Counted from the stretch's first letter, positions 8,447 through 17,522 are shown. The stretch is DNA of 64,000 nucleotides from UBA4810 sp002479215 (GCA_049514435.1 JBEKVB010000004.1:62001-126000), one strand, 5' to 3'. Program-made: numbers and translations. The notes: generated by a model not told the origin, from the letters alone.

Positions 8447-8994
8447 TGCTGGAGCTTGCCGAACACATTCTCGACATCGCTGAAAACTCCATTCGCGCCG
8501 GTGCCGGGACAGTGGAAATTGTCATTAACGAGGATTCGGCAAAAGATTTGCTCACTATTGAAATCAACGATAACGGCAGCGGAATGACAAAAGAAGAAAT
8601 TAAAAAAGTTGAAGATCCGTTTTATACGACAAAAACCGTGCGGCGGGTGGGCTTGGGAATTCCACTACTGGCCGACGCCGCCAAAATGGCCGGCGGCTCT
8701 CTGAGACTGAAATCCGCAAAAGGAAAGGGAACTAAACTTACAGCAACCTTTGCGCTCAGCCATTTAGACAGGCAACCCATGGGAAATATTACAACGACAA
8801 TGCTGACTCTTATTGCTGGAAATTCAGGGGTTGACTTTATTTACAAACATAGGCATAGTGACCGGCGGTTCACATTGGACACGCGTCAGATACGTAAAGA
8901 AATCGAGGATGTACCCATTAATCATCCTGAAATAATTAAGTATATCCGGGGCGTTATTGACGAAGGACTTCGCGAAATAAAACCTACGGCTTGA
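8446..8994 (+). CDS. HATPase_c histidine-kinase-like ATP-binding protein
   Basis: A 182-residue GHKL protein with an N box (HILDIAENSIRAGAG), G1 box (INDNGSGM), F box (DPFYTTK) and G2 box (VGLGIPLLADAAKMAGG). It has no dimerisation/phosphoacceptor domain and is therefore not a complete sensor kinase. The C-terminal ~70 residues are unlike kinases. It is translationally coupled to the PHP gene (TAATG overlap) and directly precedes hoxE. Together with 6474-8446 it forms a conserved-looking block at the head of the hydrogenase operon. Whether it phosphorylates anything is unknown. Confidence 0.82.
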   Translation: MLELAEHILDIAENSIRAGAGTVEIVINEDSAKDLLTIEINDNGSGMTKEEIKKVEDPFYTTKTVRRVGLGIPLLADAAKMAGGSLRLKSAKGKGTKLTATFALSHLDRQPMGNITTTMLTLIAGNSGVDFIYKHRHSDRRFTLDTRQIRKEIEDVPINHPEIIKYIRGVIDEGLREIKPTA

Positions 8995-9022
8995 CTTACC
9001 CCGACGATCGAGGAGGAATTTG

Positions 9023-9517
9023 ATGAAAGCGGAAGAGAATGAACTTTTAAATGATTTCACACCGGAACAGATAGCCGAACTCGACAAAATTATTAAAAAA
9101 CACAAAGGCAAACCCGGCGGATTGATTCCAGTGCTGGAAGAAGCGCAAGTGGCTCTGGGATTCCTGCCCATGTCCGTGCAAAAAAAGATTGCCCAAGAAT
9201 TGAATTTGCCTTTGAGCCGTGTTTACGGCGTTGTCACCTTTTATTCATTCTTCACCATGACGCCGCGCGGTAAACACACTGTCCGTGTTTGCCTGGGCAC
9301 AGCTTGTTATGTCCGCGGCGGCAAAGCCCTTGCGGAGACTCTCGAGAAAGAATTCGGCATTAAAGAAGGCGAAACCACTCCGGATAGAATGTTCACTTTG
9401 GAAACGATCCGCTGTTTGGGCGCCTGCGGCTTGGGGCCTGTGGTTGTTGTGGACGAAGATGTGCATGGCCGTATGAAGCCATCCAAAGTTAAGGAAATGT
9501 TGGTTCAATATAGATAG
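9023..9517 (+). CDS. hoxE: NAD-linked hydrogenase subunit HoxE (NuoE-like 2Fe-2S protein)
   Basis: A 164-residue thioredoxin-fold protein of the NuoE/HoxE/HydC family. The [2Fe-2S] ligands lie in CLGTACYVRG and CLGACG. The conserved helix SRVYGVVTFYSFFTMTPRG is present. The ATG at 9023 follows AGGAGG at ideal distance; an in-frame TTG directly before it is not needed. HoxE passes electrons between the HoxF flavin and the rest of the complex, and in bifurcating enzymes it is part of the diaphorase module. It is followed by the HndB-like ferredoxin gene after 38 bases. Confidence 0.9.
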   Translation: MKAEENELLNDFTPEQIAELDKIIKKHKGKPGGLIPVLEEAQVALGFLPMSVQKKIAQELNLPLSRVYGVVTFYSFFTMTPRGKHTVRVCLGTACYVRGGKALAETLEKEFGIKEGETTPDRMFTLETIRCLGACGLGPVVVVDEDVHGRMKPSKVKEMLVQYR

Positions 9518-9555
9518 CGCATTTTTTGCAAACAAAAAAACGGGAGGAAACGCCG

Positions 9556-9939
9556 ATGGCGAAATTGACTATAGATGATTTAAAAAAAATAAAAGAAAAA
9601 GTGCACAAGGAAATGTCACTGCGGGATGGCGATCGCCGCGTCAAAGTTACAGTTCATATGGGAACTTGCGGTATCGCTTCCGGCGCCAAAGAAGTTATGG
9701 ATACATTGCTGCAAGAAATTGAAGCTGCCGGCGCCAGTGACGTTGTCGCAACCACGTCGGGCTGTATGGGATTATGCAGCCGCGAACCATTGGTTACCGT
9801 GGAAATATTAAATCAGGAACCGATAAAGTACGAATATATGAATCCCAACAAAATGAGGCAGGTCTTTAAAAGGCACATTTTGGCGGGAGAAATTCAGACG
9901 CCCTTTGTTTTGGCAAAAGGCGCTGAAGTAATCAAGTAA
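9556..9939 (+). CDS. (2Fe-2S) thioredoxin-like ferredoxin, HndB-type
   Basis: A 127-residue protein of the kind found between the NuoE- and NuoF-like genes of NADP-reducing (Hnd) and bifurcating hydrogenases. Cysteines in MGTCGIASGAKEV and TSGCMGLCSREP form the thioredoxin-like [2Fe-2S] site. The start at 9556 is supported by GGGAGG; earlier in-frame codons lie before the ribosome site. It probably shuttles electrons in the diaphorase module. A separate HndB-type gene is not part of the classical cyanobacterial hoxEFUYH set, which makes this operon resemble the [FeFe] HydABC/Hnd type in its flavin half. Confidence 0.85.
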   Translation: MAKLTIDDLKKIKEKVHKEMSLRDGDRRVKVTVHMGTCGIASGAKEVMDTLLQEIEAAGASDVVATTSGCMGLCSREPLVTVEILNQEPIKYEYMNPNKMRQVFKRHILAGEIQTPFVLAKGAEVIK

Positions 9940-10003
9940 TTTTTTCGCCTATCATGTCGTAATGCTCGCGGCATGATAATTTCTCAAGGAGGATGTTGGC
10001 TAA

Positions 10004-13000
10004 ATGAAGGTTTTTCGTTCACACTTATTGATTTGCGGAGGTACGGGTTGTCAATCTTCCGGTAGTCATGCCGTAAAAACAGCTTTATTGGAAGAGGTCG
10101 ATAAAAGGGGATTGGCTGAAGAAATAAAGATTGTGGAGACAGGATGTAACGGATTTTGCGCTTTGGGTCCCATTATGGTCGTTTACCCCGAAGGCGTCAT
10201 TTACGTATCTTTGAAACCAGAAGATATCCCGCAATTAGTCGAAGAACACTTAATCAAAGGAAGAGTCTTAAAACGGCTTTTATACAGAGAACCCGTTACC
10301 GATCAGATTATTCCTACAATGCAGGATATTCCCTTTTTTGCTCTTCAGGAATTGCGGGTATTGCGCAACCGCGGATTAATTGATCCCGAAAAAATCGATG
10401 AATATATCGCCCGTGACGGTTATGCCGGTATGGCCAAAGCGCTTACGGAAATAACCCCGGAGCAAATCGTTCAAGAAATTCTTAACTCCGGTTTACGCGG
10501 GCGCGGCGGAGCCGGATTTCCCACCGGACTGAAATGGAAGTTTGCCGCTCAGTCCAAAGGTGATGTTAAATATGTTTTGTGCAACGCCGACGAAGGCGAC
10601 CCGGGCGCTTTCATGGATAGAAGCGTACTGGAAGCCGATCCTCACTCCGTCTTGGAAGGAATGGTCATCGCGGCCAAAGCCATCGGCTCTCATCACGGCT
10701 ACATATACTGCCGCGCTGAGTATCCGCTGGCCATTCACCGTTTAAATGTCGCCATTGCCCAGGCCAAAGATGCCGGATTGCTGGGCAAAGATATTTTGGG
10801 CACGGGTTTTGATTTTGATCTGGAGATTTACCAGGGAGCCGGCGCCTTTGTCTGCGGCGAGGAAACAGCACTCATGACCTCCATTGAAGGAAAGAGAGGC
10901 ATGCCGCGGCCAAGACCACCCTTCCCTGCTGTTGCCGGACTTTGGCAAAAGCCCAGCATCCTAAATAACGTGGAAACTCTCGCCAATGTAGGACAGATTA
11001 TTTTACGCGGCGCCAAATGGTATGCTTCCGTGGGCACGGAAAAAAGCAAAGGAACAAAGGTTTTTGCTCTTACCGGAGATGTCGCCAATGTCGGTTTGGT
11101 GGAAGTTCCCATGGGAACGAAATTGGGCACCATCGTTTACGATATCGGCGGCGGAATCCCCAAGGGGAAAAAATTCAAGGCCGCTCAGTTAGGCGGTCCT
11201 TCCGGCGGTTGTATTCCCATGCAACACTTGAACGCGCCCGTAGATTATGAAAAGGTCGTTGAACTCGGCGCAATTATGGGTTCCGGCGGCTTGATCGTCA
11301 TGAACGAAGACAAGTGCGCTGTGGATATGGCGCGCTTTTTTATGGATTTCTGCCAGGATGAATCCTGCGGCAAATGCACTCCTTGCCGCGAGGGAACAAA
11401 ACGCATGCTGGATGTTTTAACCAATATCACCCTGGCTAAGGGCAAAGAAGGAGATATCGAGCTTCTCGAAGAAATGGCCGGAGTTATAAAGAACGCGGCG
11501 CTATGCGGATTGGGTCAAACAGCTCCCAATCCGGTTTTGAGCACGATCCGTTATTTCCGCAAAGAGTACGAGGAACATATACGCGAGCACCGCTGCCGCG
11601 CCGCTGTTTGTTCGGCAATGTTTAAATCTCCCTGTCAGCATACCTGCCCTATCGAAATGGATATACCTTCTTACATAGCTCTTGTTAGGGCGGGAAGATT
11701 CGAAGACGCCTATAAAATATTACTGCAGACCAATCCCTTCCCGTCTGTTTGCGGAAGAGTTTGCGATCACAAATGCCAGAGCAAATGCCGCCGCGGCAAT
11801 TTGGATGAACCTATAGCCATCAAATTTCTGAAAAGATTTATTACGGATAGTGTCGGCCGCCCGAAAATTGAACTGGTGCCTATCACCAGAAAAGAAAAGA
11901 TCGCCGTTGTAGGAGCAGGCCCGGCCGGACTTACCACCGCGCGTGATCTGGCTTTAAGAGGTTATAAGGTAACGGTTTTTGAGGAGCTTCCCCAGCCGGG
12001 AGGAATGCTGTACTGGGGTATTCCTTCTTACCGTCTGCCCCGCAAGATATTGGAAAAAGAAATTAACAATATCCGGGCACTGGGTGTGGAAATCCGTTTG
12101 AACACGCGCGTAGGCAGGGAAATAACGTTTGCCAAACTGGAAAAAGATTTTCATTATATTTATCTTGCTTCGGGAGCGCACAAGAGCCAGAAAATGAATG
12201 TCCCCGGCGAGGATTTGAAAAATGTTTTCGGCGGCGTGGAGTTCCTCCGCGATTTTAATGCCAATGAGGATAAATGGTTAAAAGGCAAGAGTAAACTGGG
12301 TAAAAAAGTTGCCGTTATCGGCGGCGGTAATTCCGCCATCGATGCCGCCCGCATTGCCGTGCGTCTGGGAGCGGATGTAACGATTCTTTATCGCCGGTTA
12401 AGACAAGATATGCCTGCGGCGCAAGAGGAAATCAAAGCCGCTGAAGAAGAAGGAATTAAGATTGAATATCTCATTGCTCCTTTAAAAATTGAAGGCACAA
12501 AAGAGAAAGTCTGCTCTATTACCTGCCAACGCATGGTTCTGGGCGACTTTGACTCGAGCGGTCGTAAAAAACCGGCTGCAGTTGCCGGCTCCGAATTCAC
12601 CTCAAAGGTCGATTCCGTTATCGCCGCCATCGGCCAGATTCCCGATATGAGTTTTATTGATAAAAAAACCGACATTAAAATAAACAAATGGGATTGTTTT
12701 GATGTCGGCAATGACTATAAATCACGCACACCGAACCCACGCTACTTCGCAGGCGGTGACGCCGTGACAGGTCCGGACACCGTAATTGCCGCCATCGCCG
12801 CAGGACATCAAGCCGCAGACGATATAGATTCAGCTATACGCAAGGCCAATGGCGAACCAGCTTATGAAAAACAGGCGGCAGAAAAAATTGATGTGCCTTT
12901 AGTTATTGATGAAGAAACCATCGAAGCACCCCAAATGGCTATGCCGGAAATATCCGGCTCTAAGCGTAAAATGAGTTTTGCGGAAGTGGAATTAGGTTTC

Positions 13001-13060
13001 AAGAAAGCGGACGCAATTAAAGAAGCATCGCGTTGTTTACGCTGTGACGCTGAATTATAA
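10004..13060 (+). CDS. hoxF: HoxF/NuoF-like NADH-binding flavoprotein fused to a GltD/NfnB-like FAD-NAD(P) oxidoreductase
   Basis: A 1018-residue fusion. Residues 1-100 are a thioredoxin-like [2Fe-2S] domain (CGGTGCQSSGSH, ETGCNGFCALGP). Residues ~110-520 are the NuoF core, with the FMN/NADH loop GLRGRGGAGFPTG (163-175), CNADEGDPGAF, an SLBB region, and the [4Fe-4S] ligands CGKCTPC from 455 plus CGLGQ. From ~529 a GltD-like half begins, with two Fe-S motifs (CQHTCPIEMD and CGRVCDHKCQSKC), an FAD Rossmann motif VVGAGPAG near 635, an NAD(P) motif VIGGGNSA near 770 with YRRLRQDMPA behind it, and AGGDAVTGPDTVI. Ordinary HoxF is about 530-600 residues. The two flavin sites could connect NADH, NADPH and possibly ferredoxin; bifurcation is a hypothesis. 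Confidence 0.9.
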   Translation: MKVFRSHLLICGGTGCQSSGSHAVKTALLEEVDKRGLAEEIKIVETGCNGFCALGPIMVVYPEGVIYVSLKPEDIPQLVEEHLIKGRVLKRLLYREPVTDQIIPTMQDIPFFALQELRVLRNRGLIDPEKIDEYIARDGYAGMAKALTEITPEQIVQEILNSGLRGRGGAGFPTGLKWKFAAQSKGDVKYVLCNADEGDPGAFMDRSVLEADPHSVLEGMVIAAKAIGSHHGYIYCRAEYPLAIHRLNVAIAQAKDAGLLGKDILGTGFDFDLEIYQGAGAFVCGEETALMTSIEGKRGMPRPRPPFPAVAGLWQKPSILNNVETLANVGQIILRGAKWYASVGTEKSKGTKVFALTGDVANVGLVEVPMGTKLGTIVYDIGGGIPKGKKFKAAQLGGPSGGCIPMQHLNAPVDYEKVVELGAIMGSGGLIVMNEDKCAVDMARFFMDFCQDESCGKCTPCREGTKRMLDVLTNITLAKGKEGDIELLEEMAGVIKNAALCGLGQTAPNPVLSTIRYFRKEYEEHIREHRCRAAVCSAMFKSPCQHTCPIEMDIPSYIALVRAGRFEDAYKILLQTNPFPSVCGRVCDHKCQSKCRRGNLDEPIAIKFLKRFITDSVGRPKIELVPITRKEKIAVVGAGPAGLTTARDLALRGYKVTVFEELPQPGGMLYWGIPSYRLPRKILEKEINNIRALGVEIRLNTRVGREITFAKLEKDFHYIYLASGAHKSQKMNVPGEDLKNVFGGVEFLRDFNANEDKWLKGKSKLGKKVAVIGGGNSAIDAARIAVRLGADVTILYRRLRQDMPAAQEEIKAAEEEGIKIEYLIAPLKIEGTKEKVCSITCQRMVLGDFDSSGRKKPAAVAGSEFTSKVDSVIAAIGQIPDMSFIDKKTDIKINKWDCFDVGNDYKSRTPNPRYFAGGDAVTGPDTVIAAIAAGHQAADDIDSAIRKANGEPAYEKQAAEKIDVPLVIDEETIEAPQMAMPEISGSKRKMSFAEVELGFKKADAIKEASRCLRCDAEL

Positions 13061-13101
13061 ATCTTATGTGAGCTTATTAAATATTTTGCAAGGAGCAGGA
13101 A

Positions 13102-14889
13102 ATGGAGAAAAAAGTACCTTTAACAATAGATGGAAAAAATGTGGAAGCTACTGCAGGCCAAACCATTTTAGATTGTGCCAATGAAAATGGCATTTTTATC
13201 CCCACACTTTGTAATCATCCTGCGCTCTCTCCTATTGGGGCTTGCCGGATGTGTCTAGTAGAAATAAAAGGGCAACGTAATTTGCAGACCTCGTGTACAT
13301 TTCCTGTAACCGATGGAATGGAAATACAAACAGATTCCAAAGCGGTAATTGATGCCCGCAAGCTGGTTCTGGATATGATCTTTTCGGAAAGAAATCATTT
13401 TTGTCCATATTGTGAGATGAGCGGCAATTGCGAATTGCAGGATCTCGGTTACCGTTATCGTGTTGATCACTGGGTATTCCCCACTTATACGAAAGCTTTC
13501 CCACTGGATGCCACACATAAATACTACCTGATGGAACACAACCGGTGTGTCCTCTGCGAAAGATGCATTCGTGCCTGCGATGAGCTTGTAGCTAATCACA
13601 CCCTGGGTTTAAGACAGCGTGGAAGTGAGAGTATGGTTCACGCAGACGGCAATATTCCGCTTGGTGAATCTACCTGTATTTCCTGCGGCACCTGTACTCA
13701 GGTTTGTCCAACAGGAGCTCTATTTTACAAAAGAAGCGCTTTTATGGGCAAAGACAGCGTGACTAAACAAGTAAAAAGCACCTGTAATCAGTGCAGCATC
13801 GGCTGTGGTACAGAAGTTGTAACACGCGGCGGAAATGTTCTGTGTATTATGGGCGATTGGGATGCTCCGGTTAATAAAGGGCTGCTTTGTAAAATGGGCC
13901 GTTTTGAACCGTTATATGATACGCGCCCGAGACTGACCAAGCCCCTTTTACGCGGCAAAGGGAAGTCCGAAGAAATAAGCTGGGAAAAAGCAATCCAGAC
14001 GCTGGCCAAGCAGATCAACACAATCAAAGCTCCGGAGATAGGGGTGCTTGCCGGCAGCTATTCATCTAACGAAGCGCTTTATTTGATTAAAAAATTATTC
14101 AATCAGAAATTGCAAGTCTCCAATATCGGCCTGATCAATACGGTGGCACCCAGGATTTTCAACAAAGTTCAGAGTAAACTGGAAGATATTACTAAAAGCG
14201 ATATTATTCTTGTTGTCGGTTCCGATCCGCTAAACGACCAGCCGGTTGCTTCATTCATCATTAAACGTGCTGTAGACAAAGGAGCAAGACTCATTGTGGT
14301 TGATGACAAGAAAAATGGTTTGGCTCCGTTTGCCTTCATGAATATTGAGATGGCTGATATAAGCACAGCCATTGACGTTGCCAGGAGAGCCGAGAATCCG
14401 TTTATTCTCTACGGCGCCGATATTACCAAAGCTGCCATAGCGGAGCTCAAGAAACTGGAAGATAAAGTAAACTACATTATAGTTGAATCAGGCGTCAATA
14501 CCGTAGCAGCGGCAGCATTAGGATTAAATAACGGTTATGATCCGGCCGCACTCAAACTTGTATATGTCTTACTGGGTGAGCAAAATTGCGCGGGCGACGA
14601 TCTATTCAAGAGAATTCCTCAAAATGCATTTATCGTGGCGCAGGCAAGTTACTTATCAGAGCTCACAGAGAAGGCAGATCTTGTGTTACCCGCGGCAATC
14701 TGGTCAGAGCAAAGCAGCAGCCTGACCAATATTGAAGGAAGGATACAGAGTATTAATAAAGCGGTGGAACCTTTAGGCGAGGCAAAACCGGATTGGGAAG
14801 CATTGCAATTATTATCAATACAACTGGGCAAGGATATTACCGTGTCTATAGATGAAGTTTCAACTGAAGTGATCAAGTCACTTAAATGA
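13102..14889 (+). CDS. hoxU: HoxU-like Fe-S subunit extended by a NuoG-like molybdopterin-oxidoreductase domain
   Basis: A 595-residue protein; ordinary HoxU is about 240. It has an N-terminal [2Fe-2S] ferredoxin (TLCNHPAL, GACRMC, TSC). A NuoG-type His/Cys cluster follows (NHFCPYCEMSGNCELQ), then two [4Fe-4S] motifs (CVLCERCIRACD, CISCGTCTQVCPTG). From ~225 the chain continues with another cluster (CNQCSIGC...C) and a degenerate molybdopterin-oxidoreductase-like domain to the end. The extension has no residue that I can show to bind Mo-cofactor and is shorter than NuoG, so it probably serves structure or electron wiring. It is preceded by AAGGAG and followed by hoxY after 14 bases. It bridges flavin and hydrogenase modules. 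Confidence 0.87.
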   Translation: MEKKVPLTIDGKNVEATAGQTILDCANENGIFIPTLCNHPALSPIGACRMCLVEIKGQRNLQTSCTFPVTDGMEIQTDSKAVIDARKLVLDMIFSERNHFCPYCEMSGNCELQDLGYRYRVDHWVFPTYTKAFPLDATHKYYLMEHNRCVLCERCIRACDELVANHTLGLRQRGSESMVHADGNIPLGESTCISCGTCTQVCPTGALFYKRSAFMGKDSVTKQVKSTCNQCSIGCGTEVVTRGGNVLCIMGDWDAPVNKGLLCKMGRFEPLYDTRPRLTKPLLRGKGKSEEISWEKAIQTLAKQINTIKAPEIGVLAGSYSSNEALYLIKKLFNQKLQVSNIGLINTVAPRIFNKVQSKLEDITKSDIILVVGSDPLNDQPVASFIIKRAVDKGARLIVVDDKKNGLAPFAFMNIEMADISTAIDVARRAENPFILYGADITKAAIAELKKLEDKVNYIIVESGVNTVAAAALGLNNGYDPAALKLVYVLLGEQNCAGDDLFKRIPQNAFIVAQASYLSELTEKADLVLPAAIWSEQSSSLTNIEGRIQSINKAVEPLGEAKPDWEALQLLSIQLGKDITVSIDEVSTEVIKSLK

Positions 14890-14903
14890 AAGGAGAAGCC
14901 TAG

Positions 14904-15449
14904 ATGGCAAAAGTCAAGATAGCGACAGACTGGTTAGCAGGCTGCGCAGGATGTCATATGTCGTTACTGGATATTGATGAGCGTATTGTAGGGCTATCGG
15001 AATTGGTTGAATTTACATCGAGTCCGATAACAGACCTCAAGCATCCGCCTAAAGAAGGCGTAACTGTTGGTATTCTGGAAGGAGCTATCTGTAACACTCA
15101 CAATATTGAAGTCGCCAAGCAAATGCGTGAACGCTGCGATATACTCATTGCAGTTGGCGACTGCGCAACATTTGGCGGTGTTCCGGCCATGCGTAATCTG
15201 GTGGGTACTGATGTGGCCTTAAAGCGTGCATATATTGAAACGGAAAGTACTGTTGATGGAGTTATTCCGGATTCTTTGGAGCTGGGAAGGCCTCTGGATT
15301 TTGTCGTGGGAGTTGACAAAATCGTCAAGGTTGATCTGTTCATTCCGGGTTGTCCGCCGAGGGCGGATGCATTTTATTATGCGTTAACTGAGTTGCTTGC
15401 GGGCCGCACACCGGTAATATTGCCGCCCGAAGTATTTACATATGATTAG
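14904..15449 (+). CDS. hoxY: [NiFe] hydrogenase small subunit HoxY
   Basis: A 181-residue subunit with the proximal cluster ligands spread as in group 3 enzymes: CAGCHMSLLD at about 14-23, VGDCATFGG near 86 and FIPGCPPRADAF near 150. The length matches HoxY, which holds one [4Fe-4S] cluster only. No signal peptide is present, so the enzyme is cytoplasmic. The gene follows the hoxU-like gene after 14 bases and precedes hoxH by 12. The order U-Y-H is that of NAD-reducing group 3d hydrogenases. It relays electrons between the Ni-Fe site of HoxH and the Fe-S chain of the U subunit. Confidence 0.93.
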   Translation: MAKVKIATDWLAGCAGCHMSLLDIDERIVGLSELVEFTSSPITDLKHPPKEGVTVGILEGAICNTHNIEVAKQMRERCDILIAVGDCATFGGVPAMRNLVGTDVALKRAYIETESTVDGVIPDSLELGRPLDFVVGVDKIVKVDLFIPGCPPRADAFYYALTELLAGRTPVILPPEVFTYD

Positions 15450-15461
15450 AGGAGAACATTT

Positions 15462-16889
15462 ATGGGTCGGAAGATAACTATTGAACCTGTAACACGTATT
15501 GAAGGCCATGGACGTGTAACAATACATCTGGATGATCAAGGTGCGGTAGAACAAACTTTTTTCCACGTTGACGAATTCCGTGGTTTGGAAAAATTCTGCG
15601 AAGGGCGTCCGTATTATGAAATGCCGCAAATCACACAGCGCATATGCGGAATCTGCCCGATCAGCCATCACCTGGCAGCCTCTAAAGCAGGGGATGCAAT
15701 TTCTCGCGTCAAACCTCCGCGTCCGGCCAAACTATTACGCGAGTTGATGCACATGGGACAGGTTGTTCAGTCACACGGTATGCATTTCTTCCATCTGGCG
15801 GCGCCTGATCTACTCTTTGGCTTTGATGCTGATCCCGCAACGCGCAACGTTTTCAGAATAATTAAGGAAAATCCAAAACTGGCACTGAAAGCTGTTAACC
15901 TACGCCGCTATGGTCAGCAGATAATAGAAAGGCTGGGAGGAAAACGCGTTCATGCGAATTTCGCGGTTCCCGGCGGAGTCAATGCTCCATTGACTGAAGA
16001 AAATCGTAAAGCCATGGCAGCAGAGCTAAAAACAATGACCGCAGTTGCTCAGGAGGCGATCAGCATAGCTAAAGGTTGGCTCGAAGCCAATAAGGAAACG
16101 GCAGTAACTTTTGCCTCTTTTCCGTCCAATTATATGGGGCTGGTAGATGCGGAGGGAGGCTTACAACTGTATGACGGTGAAATTCGCGTGAAAGATGCGC
16201 AAGGCAATTTTCTGGCTCAGTTTAAGCCGGAGCACTATCTATCTTTTATTGCCGAGCATGTTGAGCCGTGGTCCTTTTTGAAGCATCCTTACCTGCGTAA
16301 GATGGGCTTTCCCCAAGGCTTTTACCGCGTTGGACCATTGGGCAGACTAAATGTCATTGACAAAATCGGCACACCACTGGCTCAAGAAGAATTCAAGCTG
16401 TTCAGGCAAATCAATGGCGGCATGCCTGTAGAAGGTTCTTTGTATTATCACTACGCACGTATGATAGAAGCTCTTTATGGTCTGGAACGTATTGGCCAGT
16501 TGCTGGATGATCCGGATATTATGTCCAATAATGTTCGCACTTATCCGCCACTGGAGAAAGTTCCCGGTCAGGGTGTGGGCGTAGTTGAAGCGCCTCGCGG
16601 AACGCTTTTCCATGACTACAGCACAGATGAAAACGGTGTTCTGACCAGAGTTAATCTCATTGTGGCGACCGGCAATAATAATTGGGCCATGCATACAGCA
16701 GCCGGAGCAGTGGCTAAGGCTTATGTTGATGGCACAAGACTGACTGAAGGAATGTTAAACAGAGTGGAGGCGGCTATTCGCTGCTATGACCCCTGTTTGT
16801 CGTGTTCCACGCATGCCATAGGCAAAATGCCGCTGGAAGTTACATTGATCGCGGCGGACGGCACCGTTCTTGATCGCCTCAGCCGTTAA
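15462..16889 (+). CDS. hoxH: [NiFe] hydrogenase large subunit HoxH
   Basis: A 475-residue catalytic subunit. Both pairs of Ni-Fe ligands are intact: RICGICPISHH (about 51-61) and DPCLSCSTHA (about 445-454). The residues after the second motif include the short C-terminal peptide normally removed by a HoxW-type protease after metal insertion. It is most like group 3 bidirectional NAD(P)-linked enzymes: oxidises H2 or reduces protons in the cytoplasm. It is the last gene before a strong terminator, so it closes the main transcript. Assignment to subgroup 3d relies on gene order and subunit sizes, not on a tree. Confidence 0.93.
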   Translation: MGRKITIEPVTRIEGHGRVTIHLDDQGAVEQTFFHVDEFRGLEKFCEGRPYYEMPQITQRICGICPISHHLAASKAGDAISRVKPPRPAKLLRELMHMGQVVQSHGMHFFHLAAPDLLFGFDADPATRNVFRIIKENPKLALKAVNLRRYGQQIIERLGGKRVHANFAVPGGVNAPLTEENRKAMAAELKTMTAVAQEAISIAKGWLEANKETAVTFASFPSNYMGLVDAEGGLQLYDGEIRVKDAQGNFLAQFKPEHYLSFIAEHVEPWSFLKHPYLRKMGFPQGFYRVGPLGRLNVIDKIGTPLAQEEFKLFRQINGGMPVEGSLYYHYARMIEALYGLERIGQLLDDPDIMSNNVRTYPPLEKVPGQGVGVVEAPRGTLFHDYSTDENGVLTRVNLIVATGNNNWAMHTAAGAVAKAYVDGTRLTEGMLNRVEAAIRCYDPCLSCSTHAIGKMPLEVTLIAADGTVLDRLSR

Positions 16890-16966
16890 TCACGGATATG
16901 AACCCCAAAGCAAGCTTTGGAGACCGATTCCGCTTCGCTTTCGGAATTGGAATTTCACGAATAAAT
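16890..16966. repeat. imperfect palindromic repeats behind hoxH
   Basis: Two inverted repeats in tandem: CCAAAGCAAGCTTTGG, then GATTCC...GGAATTGG ending in GGAATTTCAC. Related ends (GGAGTTTCAC) occur near 3731 and 38655, and a partial copy (ATGAATCCCAAAGTAAGCTTGGG) follows hoxW near 17519. Confidence 0.5.
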
Positions 16967-16979
16967 ACGCGTAATCTTT

Positions 16980-17017
16980 CAGGCGGATAAGTGTGATGCT
17001 TACCCGCCTGTTTTTTT
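16980..17017 (+). terminator. Rho-independent terminator after hoxH
   Basis: The stem CAGGCGG-A-TAAG / CTTA-C-CCGCCTG has a seven-base loop and one mismatch, followed directly by seven Ts. hoxW begins only 11 bases after the T-tract, so its expression must depend on readthrough or on an unseen promoter. Confidence 0.8.
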
Positions 17018-17027
17018 GAAAAATAAA

Positions 17028-17522
17028 ATGGATTCCAAAACTATTATCATTGGATATGGCAATATAGACCGCGCAGACGACGGTGTTGCATTTGTTGTAA
17101 TAAATGAACTGCGCCGTCAGCTGGGGCAGAAAATGTTGGAAGAGGATGATACCGGGTTGGATGAACTGAATGATGAAAATGATTCAATTTTTCTATCCCA
17201 GCTTGTACCGGAAATTATGGAACTGCTCATGGGCTATAATAGAATAATTTTTGTTGATGCTCATGTTGGTCCTGATACGAATGACCTCAACTGTTCGCCG
17301 GTTTTAGCACAATACACTTCCTCTTCATTTACCCATCATATGACGCCCTCCGCACTTTTGGCATTTCTCAAAACTATGTATCAGTGCGAACCTCAAGCGC
17401 ATCTGGTCTCTATACGCGGTTACGATTTTGATTTTAAACGAACCTTTTCGCCTAAGGTGCAGGCGCTTGTGCAACCGGCTGTGAATGCCATTTTAAAATT
17501 GATGAATCAATCACGGGTATGA
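17028..17522 (+). CDS. hoxW: hydrogenase maturation protease (HoxW-like)
   Basis: A 164-residue protein with the HybD/HoxW signature IIGYGNIDRADDGVAF near the N-terminus, VDAHVGPD in the middle and THHMTPSALL near residue 105. The family cleaves the C-terminal peptide of the large subunit after Ni insertion, using nickel-binding acidic and His residues that correspond to these motifs. Its position right behind hoxH fits that substrate. The ATG at 17028 has no Shine-Dalgarno because the terminator T-tract lies immediately upstream; an in-frame TTG at 17016 lies within the T-tract and is unlikely. Expression is therefore probably low or reached through readthrough. Confidence 0.85.
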   Translation: MDSKTIIIGYGNIDRADDGVAFVVINELRRQLGQKMLEEDDTGLDELNDENDSIFLSQLVPEIMELLMGYNRIIFVDAHVGPDTNDLNCSPVLAQYTSSSFTHHMTPSALLAFLKTMYQCEPQAHLVSIRGYDFDFKRTFSPKVQALVQPAVNAILKLMNQSRV

